Part shown: positions 10,601-22,600 of the stretch, one piece after another
Layout: the number at the start of each line of letters is the position of its first letter
Numbering within the stretch: the first letter of the stretch is position 1
NCBI GenBank assembly: GCA_002633005.1
Contig: NMRA01000464.1
Coordinates: forward strand, 260,131 to 294,622
Direction: 5' to 3'
Source of the DNA: Phoronis australis
Lineage: Eukaryota; Phoronida; Phoronidae
DNA length: 34,492 nucleotides
Made by a program: the position numbers and the translations under genes
The notes under the pieces: generated by a model
What the model saw: only the letters and a program-made list of their open reading frames with translations
Told to the model about the DNA's origin: nothing
The model's database searches: none

Positions 10601-13600
10601 TCTGGTCACATGGCACGGTTCGCTCAGTCTTGTGGTTAAAATCTTATTCAGTGAGTGGATTTGGCCTACTGCCCATTTAAAATACATAGTATGATATTAA
10701 CCCAGAGATCAATACAGAGTAGCCCCTGTATAGCCAGCCTAGATTTGGATAACTTAAAGTGTTTTGAAATGTGCTTAGTGCTTAACCAAGTTGGAGATAA
10801 CTACAGGAAAGCTCAATTTAAAGGAACTAACAACTTGTTACTTGAGGCTTGACGGGCTCTTCAACAGTTCAGTTTAGCTTGTAGGCTGCGATACTCCCCA
10901 TCAGATTTTGTACTAATCTCATCGTGTGTTTTTTAAACGGGCGGTAGTCCAAATTCGGTCACTGAATATTGGGTTTTCATCTCATCAAAAATGAATAGTA
11001 CACTTAAAAATGTCACTTACAAAGGGTTTATTTTCTTCAGCGATCTTTTATGGCTTTATACATATCCTCAATGAAGTATGTCTAGGAGAAAGAATTTCAC
11101 CTTTCCTCTAAAGTAAGCAAGAATGCAACATGGTCATGTCAGGGCCCTCCAATCCCTTGATTTTGAGGCCAAACATCGGTTCCCCATTCCCCTCAGGAAA
11201 ATATTAAAAATTATGCGAAATTGCCCTCATGAGGTCCGAAAATTCCCATCAAATGATTAAAAAGTTCTACTCGCTTTTAATTCATACAGGCAACGATTTG
11301 AAACAGCACAAAATGTTATGTTTTGGCTACTTGAGGCAGAGCCTATGAGGGCTAGCGAAAAGGGTGGGGGTGCTATTGATGCCAACTGGGAGGTAGAATG
11401 TTCGTAAACAAATGCCCTCTGACGTCAAAGGCACTTTTCCTCTCAGGTGAACGAGGGTCCTGCATGTAAATGTTAATGATATTTGAATAGTTACATATTT
11501 TGTATTTTCAGAAGTGTCTTTGGTTCATGACAAATTTGCTGAGTATAAGTGTGATGCTAATGAGGTTGTGCACTTCAAGTTAGGTGAGTTATTATTTCTA
11601 TTAAGTTCAGATTTTGAAAATATGTTATTTTCCAAAGAACTGAAATTCTAGTTTGTATTATTTGTTCCCCGAGCACCATGTTGCATTCGCGTTTTCTCTG
11701 GAACACGAAGTGGAAAATGACAAAACGGTTTTGCATTTAGAAACATTCCGAAATTTGGTCTTATGTTCCACATAAGTATTTCTGAAAAATAATTAAAACT
11801 CAGTGTAGAAAAGAACAAATTATTTGAGAATTTACCCATAACTGCTACACAATGAGAAAATTCTTACATATTTTTTCGGGCAGTGATGTTCTAATAATTG
11901 CATGACAACTTTTATTTGGTAAATGTGTAGTGGGAACATAAGGCCAAAATTTCTCTCTTAAGTCTTAAGTTATCTTACATGAAAGAGTATGAAACAAAAA
12001 AGTTGGATGACAAAAATAAGCACTATTGCTGGTGGCTTTTTTGTTATTTTTGCTTTCTCAAGGTCTGACCAATGAGGAGTGCCCACAGTTAATTTTTAGA
12101 ACTAAAATCTAACACTGTATGCAAATTTCATTTCAGGCTTATTAATTAGTCATGGCTGGTTAGATTTAATTGTGGTAGTGAATGACTAGTGAACAGCACT
12201 GTTCATGTGTCATTCTGAGCTATTTACCCTTGTGGAAATCACGTCAAGATGTCATGAGCTCGTCAACTCTGAGGGGGAGTACCCAGATGAGTTTCAGAGT
12301 GACATGTAGTCTGTTGTCAAAGTTAGTAATGAGCATGCTTTCAAGGTATTAGATTCCTTGTTACTCTAGCCCCACCTGGTGAATTTTGTGGTTTTCTTTG
12401 AGCTTCTCAGGTTGTGTGCATGTGATGCAACTTATTTAAGCATTGGCTGCTGCTCATTATTAAATGTTCTGTCTTTTACAGTTCGACAAGAAGAAGACAT
12501 ATACGATGATACAAATGTCTTTAAACCTGCCATGTGTCATCAGACATTTGGTAAAAGGTAAGAGATCCATGTTTATGTATTCATATCGACATTTCATGTT
12601 AACCCCACCAAGTGGCCTCCTGTATTTATGCATCCACTTAAAATGTGAAAATGAACAATTTGATTTGGTCCCCTCCAACACTGCAAGGTTTTGTGTGGGG
12701 ATTTCTAAGGTTGGTTTGAGTTGTGATGAAGTAATGTCAGTTCAAAAATTGACTGGTCTATTTAAGCTAACCCGTCAGTCTGACCTATTTACATGGCCAA
12801 TGTAACCAGTCTTGACAAGAGTTTGGTGTAAATAGTCCAATATGATGTTACTGTGTGGATTTCACATGAAAAGCATTCAGTTGTAAGTTGTTTCTTTTCC
12901 GTTGTGTGTGTTCTTTTATGGCATAGTACCTTGTGATAAACAATTTGATATGGAACTATCCTTTGTAAATGGCAAATGTCTATATGACGACTTAACTGCT
13001 CTCTGACCAGGTATTGGAGTGGACATTTCCTTACTAGCTCAATTCTTTTAAATTTTGTGTTTTTACGTTTTGTTTTTCAATTAAATCTGTTTAAAAGGTT
13101 ACACTCATCAATGATTTCCATGGCGACCCTGAATGCATTAGACCTTAGCCATGTTTCATGTACTGAGTACTGAAGTACGATACATTTAGTGCAATGGTTG
13201 CAATCTGGTTGTCAGCACATTTTAACCCTCAGTCTCGCAAGTGACACTTTTAATGCAATTTGAAAAGGCAGGGGAAATATTCATCAGGCAAATGCAATGT
13301 ATTATAACGACAAGCTTAGCATTATTAGCAGTATACTTAAATTAAAGACTTTCATTTTACTTTTAAAACATCTCGAAAGTGATATCACTGGCATGTGTGA
13401 AAATGCAAACATATTCCATCAAAACCGATCAAAATTATAGCCTTTTAGCCCACTGGCTTGCACACTACATAACGCTCACTTTCAAAGACTGAACAAAATA
13501 GCCACCTTGCTATACATATACAGTCATGTGATAGCGAATCTCTGTCTATGTCCATTGGGTATGTGGTATTCTTTTGGGTAAAGCATCCTTTCAAATGACA

Positions 13601-16600
13601 TTAAAAAGCTCTTGTTATGTGTTGGGTATTTCAAGAATAAATAGCTTTCTTACATCACATTAATTTCATACCCTGTGTCCAGTGTCATTTATAACTTACG
13701 CTAAGTAAAAGGCAAAATTTGATATCAGTCAATTATCATAGTCTGTACAGTAAGTAGCCTTGAAATTATTAAAAACGTAAAGCACCATTGTGTGAATCTT
13801 CTCTCGTAACACAGAACCAGCCTGTAATAAACATGACCACATCAATTCTTACCCTATTATTACATAAGCTGACCAAAACCAATCATCTCTATTGATTAGT
13901 TCACTTACTTAGGAAAAAGTAGCGAGTGTATCAACGCTTTCTTAAGAATAATGTATACCAATGCACTAGTTACACTACTGTATAACTTTGGTAGGAATAC
14001 CATTCAAGTACTCTGATAAATGTCACACTAAGCGAGTTATCATGTAATTGGTAATCTATGCTAGATGTAATAACTTCCCTCTAATCTTTCATGCACTTCA
14101 GATAAATGCTTATCAAACTATCAAGTTCTCATGGAGTACCAATATTTCTGCATATTTTTTCTCATAAATGTGTTAAGTGGTGCCCATGCTTTATTCAGAC
14201 TGCTTTTGCAACATGCTAGCCGTACTAGTGAGCTTGGGGTGTGCAGATGTACACAACACTTGACTTAAACATTTATAGCAATTGCCAGGAAAACTGGATT
14301 ATAAACGAGACATGCAGCTGTCTCTTGTGGTTCTCCCTCACTTCCAGCGTGTCACAGTAAATAACAAGGAACCATAGCATACGTACAAATACAGCGATAG
14401 AGAAACTGTACTTAACTCGTGATGATGCCATGTATAATTTCCAAAAGGACTTATCTCCAAGAACATGACTTTTTATAACACTAAATGTTGTGATAATAAA
14501 CCTTATGATCACCTTTAAAATATAAAATTAGAATTTAAACACATAAAATAACAAATGAACGACAATCCGACATTTACAACCTACAGTTCTATTCTATAAC
14601 TCAAAGCACCTGGATGAGCAGTCAATCCTTTGGTTTCATCGGATAAATTATATTTGCACATAGCTCTCTTTTTGGTATTACTAATTACATGTTACCTAGC
14701 ATATGATTGCTATTACCACTGTTGCAACCAAAACCAATGTTGGCTTACTGAGTCAGTCACACATTGGTTTGAGTTAGAGCAGGTACTGGTGATTGTCCTG
14801 GTAAGAAAACAATACCAGTGGCAACTATTCTTACATTTGAAATTTATATTAGTTCTCGTTTCAGCCTACTGCTATGTCAGAAGGTCACAAGGCAGTAGTA
14901 ATATTGCCAACACTGTCCACTTCCTGGCAAGCAGCAAATTAGGTTATTGTTGATTTCATAACTTGGCACTTCATCATAGTTGAGGAACTGTCGAATGATA
15001 TTGCTAGTTGTATAACGAGTCTGTGGTAATATAGTCAAGCACCTGTTTGCAGAGTGACATGTTCTGAATGCTCTTTTCTTTGGTTCCGTTTGGCCACCAC
15101 CTGCAACCAGGTAAAACAGCCACCGAACATCATCACCACACCAGTGATGAGAAATGGAATCTTGAAACTGCCCACCTGGTCTCTTATCAGTCCTAGAACA
15201 AAACATGCCTTGTTAAATAGGAGTATATGCTAAACAAGGCGCTTACTAATATTGCAAGCGCTATATTTTCATGCTCATGATTTTAACAAAATTTATGGGT
15301 TTTTTTAAGACTATTTATGCTGGGAAATTCCAAAAACACCAGGGCTCTGTTTCATGAAAAGTGACTTTAAGACGTCAGAAATTTCTTTGTGCACTCCACG
15401 CAACTACTTTATTAAAAGTAATTAAATCTCACTTGATTAAAAATGCATGCTAAGAAAATACATGTAACTGCTAGTTACTGAGGTTGCTAGAATGTTATGC
15501 AGTCATAATTACTTAGCTACCGTATTCGCCCTAATAAGCACCCGGGGCGCTTAGAAAAATTCGCTCCAGGAAGGGGGCCGCTTACTATAGCCCAAAAGTG
15601 GTTGAAACCTGGTCTTTGAAACAGGTGAAATCGTAAGCTAGAATTCATCAAATTTATGCTCTGTGACGCATCTGTAACCTATGACAGAGTTTTTACAAAA
15701 TTACAGTGCATTGCTATTAAACTTGGTTGTAAAATTACGAGCATTTTTCGGAAAATCCTAATGCAAGAACTCAGCGACTGATGTATCACTGCCTCGCAAT
15801 CGCCGTTAGGTCAACTTGAAATCTTTAGTAAAAATTTAGTTTCGACCTGTCCTGAAGTCCTCCTTAAGTTTTCAAAATATCATCCCTAAGATTTTTAAGT
15901 TCCTTTGGGGTCGGGATTAACTGCATATTAAGTCCAAATCTGCGCTAGATCGTACTCCGCAACACGAGAAAAATCTCTGGACGAACACACATGTTGTTGT
16001 CACATGATGTTTGTTTTGAAGTTCGTTTGGGTATTGTGTGAGAGAACCAGCGCGTGCATGTCATCAGATTTCATTTGCCAGAGTAAACGCGATGCAGCGA
16101 TCTAGGTGTGCATTGTAACTAAGGAAATCAACAACAGTAGTAAAGCAGAACGTTTTATTTAGCACTTTTTGATCTCATCTGCCAAAAGAATTGTCTCGAC
16201 AAGGCCGATGTCATAGAGTCGCCGCGTGACTGGATGCGTGACAGTCCATCAGTTATTTTTCGGGAGATTCGGGGGTGTAAGGGTGTGGAAGTGTTCTTTC
16301 AGTGGGTCGTTTTGACTTTAAAACCATCACAACTAATTTAATAATTCACCCTTAAAAATAACGCAGACATATTTCTTGCCAATGCTATGCTACCCGTTTC
16401 ATGAATAGATAGTTCGATTACAGATTCTTGAATGTAGCGCGCGCTTCCTAGCCATGTGCTTTTTTTATTAGTCTTCGATTCGCGGTTTTCGTGTGAACAA
16501 ATAGATTTGGATTCCTGTTGAGGGATAAAATACAAAACAATCCTTCTGGCAAGTACGCTGCATCTATTCTGAAAGGACACGTCCCTCGCAAGATCAGCAA

Positions 16601-19600
16601 AACTTGCGTTCTTTTTGAAGTATGGGGGAAGTTTGAAGTGTATAGTCGCGGCTAAATACCGACACAGCAGTGAGACTCGTGATCAACAAATTCCACATAT
16701 TTTCAGGACTGTCGGATCTTATTGATAAATTGAAGACATTACTGTAGAATTTTAGAACTGTAGGTATGGCATTTTTCACATGTGCACGGTGTTCATGAAC
16801 AAGGCGCTTATTTTTGCAAAACCTGAAAACGCATGGGGGGTTGCTTATAGGGGCATGGGCACTCATTAGGGCGAATACAGAAAGCCTTTATTCCACAGTT
16901 GTGTGGGGAGCATAAGACTAATTTTCAGTCTTAAGTCACCTGTCAGGAAATGGGCTCTGCCGCCCCCTGCTTTTGAGACGCCAGCTATGTTATATCACTT
17001 ACTCCATATTTTTGCATCGCCTGATATACCATTTTGTGCATCCATTCTTCCATTTAAAAATTACACTCGATACTCCCCTCGTCTTTTGTGGGAGAAATGA
17101 GCATAGTGGTTTTCATGACCGTGTGGTTGACAAGCTGTCTTAAAAATTGCCTCTCAGAGAAACTGATAGGATATTGTTGGAAAAACCGTTTCTATAGTTC
17201 CATGCTGCTTTGAGAATGCGCCTGTGTTCATAAATTGTCAAGTAAAATGATTTGGCAAGTGAGTTATTATAATCCAAAGTGATCATTAAAACAATAAAAC
17301 AGTAACAGCAACCATGGCATTACTTACCCATTAGTGGAGGCGCAATTCCTATGAGGATACCACTGACGAACATCAAGATGCCAAGACCACCATTGGCTGT
17401 CTTTGTCAGTCCTATAGTTGCCTTAAGAACGGCAACATTTGCGCCAATAAACCCTCCTCCTCCAAAGAACCCTATGAAGACCATGTGGGCACACATAGCT
17501 CCATAGGAGGTGCTGAATGCCAGCAAGATGGTGTTGAGTCCACTGATAAGCATAGACACAGACATGATGTGGTACTTCTCACCGTAAGGTTTGGCCGACC
17601 ATTTATCAGTGAGGAAAGAAAGAATATATCTACTTGGCAGGTCACCAAAGCCTCCTATTGAGATCAAGTTATAAGCGCTCATGCGGTCGATGCCCATGTC
17701 GAGAGCGTGCGATGGAGCCAGGGCGTAGCTTAACACATAGCCTACCATTCCGCAGCAAGACACAACCAGGTGGATGACAAATGGAGCCTCTTTTAGTAGT
17801 GTGAAACGAAAAGTCTTGTTGATTTTTTTGAGGCAGCTTATTACACGGCCTTGACCTTCATGCTCAGATTCATCATTCTGGTTATCTACATCTATCTGAT
17901 TGAGTTCGAATTGACTGACAGTTAATGTGTCTCCTAATACTGTCTTACAACTCAACTGACTTGTTTGTGAATTTAATCTGAGGAGTGAAGCATTCAAATT
18001 AGGCATGTGTTCGTTCGCGTTATCATGGCCTAATGTTTTGGGGTCGTCAACATCCTTGCTATCTAATAATTGCTCTCCTGTCTTATCGCAGGGTTCCCAG
18101 AATTCCAGGGGTCGCATCAAGCAAGCACCAATGGTGGCATGTGCAGCAACGCCACCTAGTAGTAATATGGCACCTTGAAATCCATATAGATCACTGAGAT
18201 ATCTGGAATGAAAACATTGGTCTTGAGACCATTGTAGCTGATGTTCTTTCCAAATGAAAAGATTTTAAGACAGTTTAACACCACAAAATATAACATTACG
18301 AAAAGCAACTTTTGATTTAGACCACCAACCATTCTCAAATTGGTGTTAAATTGTCGCGTAATAAAACTGGAAGTGATTTGAGATCTTGGGAAGAGCTGGC
18401 AATTATTATTGCATGAGACCAACCTATACAAGTTGGCTTGTCACGTTATGTCATTTATGCTCTGAGAATGTTCAAACAAACAGTCAGTTCTTCGCAAATT
18501 CTGAAACTGCTTCTCATGTGAGTTGAGTATAGTTTGATAATAGTAAGTGATCGAATTCCAAACCTTGCTTCTTGGACGGGGGGTTACCAGCTTAAAATTT
18601 GCTTCTTGGACTGGGGGATATCAACTGAAAGCAGCATTATTACAATATCTTAATGTACTGTGGCACTTAATGAGTAACTTAACAATAGTTCCAAAAATAG
18701 AAGTGGTATACCATTACTCTGAATAGCAGTACTTACGTATAGAAGGCTGGCAAGAGGATTCCAGCAATTGGTGCTCCTGAAGTCGCCATGCCGAAGGCAA
18801 ATGATGACCTCTTGTGGAAGTACTTCCCGATGATAATGGCTGTGGCTGTGTAACATAACCCAGTGCCTACCCCCAATGGTACTGCATAAAAGACCACAAC
18901 GTGGACGACATTGGTCGCAAACATGACAGACACATGAGCAAGCACAGTGATTATGCATCCAGCTAGAACAACGGGACGGCTGCCGAAACGGGTTGTCAGC
19001 ATGCTGGAAATAGGGCCTGTGGAAACACACAAACATGAGTATGTTGCAGTAACAATGAATTGCTTAAAGGTTGGATACAATGTTAGCACAATTTTCATTG
19101 GAATGGACCACATCCATTGCCCTTACAGTATACAATTTAGTTATTGGACATTGAAAGTTGCTGAAACCCAATTTGGCGAATAAGACAGCTAAAATTCATA
19201 TTAAATCAATTGTTTATTTTTTTAGATATCAAAATAAATATGATCTTTGATCTGGGTACAAAAAATCTTCAATGCTGTATTTTGATGAATAATATACAAA
19301 AGATGTGGTTTGATTTGAATTTTAGCTGCCACGTTCACCACACTTTGGTCAAGCAACTTCAAATGGCAGGAACTTCAAACAACAGCAATACCAGGCAACA
19401 TCTGTCCAGTTCAGATATCAACTACCCGAATCTGTCCCCCAGCCATCATCTACATATCCAGACAACAACCGTTTAACAAAGTATTTGCAAACTATACTGT
19501 AACTGTTCATATACATTAGCATGACATCAACACATTGAATATAAAACCTTTGTATAACAACTTCTGTTGAAGCTCATCAAACAACTTCCATTTCCTGATA

Positions 19601-22600
19601 AGAACACATCTACAGAAAGTTTACTGCACCACTGGGTTCCAATGTATTTTTTACTGATGTTGCTAGCCTTTAAAGAAACTTGCAGCGAATCTGTGGAACT
19701 GTTTTTATAGTTTTGAAAGATTGCCAACTTCAGTCCAGTTTATTTTGAAAGCTACTGTATGTACTATATGAAAACAACTACGAATCAGAAAGCTAAAACT
19801 GCTAACCTTATTTACCAATCGCCCTGCTATGATAAGATACTTAACCACTCACTCATCATTGGCATAAGTAAATAGACAACAGAGGGCAGCACTGCAGCAA
19901 CGGCCGTACTCTTTGTGAAGTGAATCTTGACCTCGGCCAATAGTAGTCCCATGTTACGAATCTGGCCCATACAGACAAAGGTAACTGACAAGCTGCCTGC
20001 AAAAAGTGAAAATGTTCATGACCTAGTGACATTGAAGAAACTCTGAGCAACTGCATAGTTTCATTATCAGTATTAGGGCAGCCACCTGCAAGTTTTTTAA
20101 ATTCTGAAAGGTCTCGCAGTGAAATGGAAGATGCTAATGCTTGCAGGTATACCTTTGAACACAGTACGCCATGATGCAGTCATGTAGATGTAGATTTATT
20201 CATGAGACTTCTCCAATTAGTGCTCAGCCTGATTTCCATTTGTGTTACCAGCATACTGCGTTGTATCAGTGTGACTTGGTAACAAGATGGCTGCCCTGGG
20301 ATGGATAGTTCATGATTTTGAGAGGATTGATATTAGAACTAAACATAGATTTAACTTATGTTGTTATTGAATTCTGTTCTATGCAGATATAAAAGTAACA
20401 ACGGAATCTACATTGTGCAAGTTATGTCAGTCTGTAGCTATAGCATTCTGTCAATATAGCATTCTGTCAAAGAAACAAAAGTTTGACCAAGACCACTTAC
20501 TGCTACCAGTTGGACGGGACTTGTTTAGTACTCAGATGGCAAGTGGACGGGACTTGTTTAGTACTCAGATGGCAAGTGGACCGGACTTGTTTAGTACTCA
20601 GATGGCAAGTGGACGGGACTTGTTTAGTACTCAGATGGCAAGTGGACGGGACTTGTTCAGTACTCAGATGGCAAGTGGTTTGTAGGCTTTCCAACCCCAC
20701 AAGCCACTTCTTTTTTGACTAAGGAACAACTCCAAATCAAATTTCACATCATTAAGTGGTGTAAGTGAAACTTTATTTTTTTTTGACAGAAAATGTTAAA
20801 AACCATTTTAACAATGAACTAGTTAATCAGTGGTTTTACTTCTGTTGTTTAATTCATGACTTCACTAGTTGTGTGAACTGCCTAGCTACTGTTCCAATGA
20901 AATGGTTTCATAAAAACTTACCTAAGGCAACTAGCCAGGCCCAGCCTTTGTCTATCCATGGTCGCTCTTCCACTTTACTCAAGGTCCTACTTAAAATGTC
21001 ATCGCTTGGATCATGTTGAGTATGTCCATTGATTTTCTTTACTGCCAAAGTTGTATCGTCCTGAGATTTTTCGATGTCTTGCAGATGAACATTTTCTGCG
21101 TTTGATGTGACAGTCATTTTCCTTGAAAATAAAGTAACATTAATAATGATATTTCTCCATGACTAAAAACTAATTCATGCAATAAATCACCTCACAATCA
21201 ATCTTTCATTAATATGTGGCAATTTTTTTTATCCTCAAACAAGATAGATCTCAAACAGTATGTTTGACAAGTGCCGTGAATAGTAGAATTGCCATCTCCT
21301 CTGTTGATGTCTATGCTCCTTTTACTAGCAGAATAGTTCCATCTTTTCCTGTTGACAAATACCACTTTTAAACAAACTATCAAGTTAAGCAAGTTGACGT
21401 ATTGTGTATTTTACTAATATCTCATTAGTTAAAACATGTCATTAATTGCCTAATGCTTAGTAAAAGGGAGCAATTCTCTAGTTCCAGAGGTTCTGTAAGT
21501 AGCAGAAGCTCTAAATAAAATTCATGATCTTATTTTTGGCCAAATAACCAGGCAATAAATCACAAGGTCAAAATGATTAACTATCATTGTGCAAGGCTAC
21601 CAAATTGCCCCCTGCTTCAAAATGTCAAGTCTGGTGAAAGTCCGATGAAATGTGATACTAGTGGGTGCTGTGTTCTCTGAAACACACAACTGTTACAATG
21701 TTGCAGGAACCCATGCATTTTAATAGGATAATAACTTCTGATACAGTGTTTTTGAGATTTTGTACTGAATCTTTTAATTAGACAATATTAGTTTATATTT
21801 ACTGATACTGTGATTTGCTAAATTTTACTTTCAAAATGTGTTTCTGTGATGACCTTAAGTCAGACATGTGAGTGAGATCAGTTATATGTTACTGTTATAA
21901 GATGGTATTGAACCCCCTATCATTATATCTGAATGTTAGATAACATGTCCCCAGAGTAGTATGTGCCCCCATGTTTCATTATAGTTGATCTTTTATAAGT
22001 AAGCAATGTGGTTTGAACTGCTAGCAGTAAGCAAACAAATTTTATCAGATTAAAGGCTCTGTGTTCACATTCGGATTGTCGGCAGTTTCAGTACCACTAC
22101 ATGTAGACAGGTGTGCTGCGATACAGTATTTCAAACTCAAATGTTGAAAAAGAATTGTTCTCTAAGATAAAGCATGTCCAATTTTGCTCGGTCTTGATTG
22201 ACTCGCGAGATCACTGGACTATCATTGCATGGTATTTTCAGCACTAGACTAATTGGAAGTAATGTGAATGCATCACATGACATATCAACAGTATTGCTCC
22301 TAGGCCTTACCGGAATGGCCCCCTTCAGCAATGCCTCCCTTTAGCAATTCCCCCCTTTGGCAATGTCATTGTACTTCTCGTAGGCCATACCTGAATGCCC
22401 TCCTTTGGCAATGCCACAATACTGCTCACAGGCCGTACCTGAATACCCCCCTTTGGCAGTGCCATATAGTGTTGTTCATGGGCCATACCTGAATGCCCCC
22501 CTTTAGCGATGCCACAGTACTTCTCATTGACCATACCTGAATGAACATCAGTAATTTAAGCTCAGCAGCTGTTTGAAAGTCATCTGTGCCTTAATCACTT

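Noticed and set aside
14630-14953. Hydrophobic 107-residue open frame on the + strand
   Set aside because: It lies antisense to the SLC16-like 3' UTR region, has no recognisable family and no supporting splice or start context.
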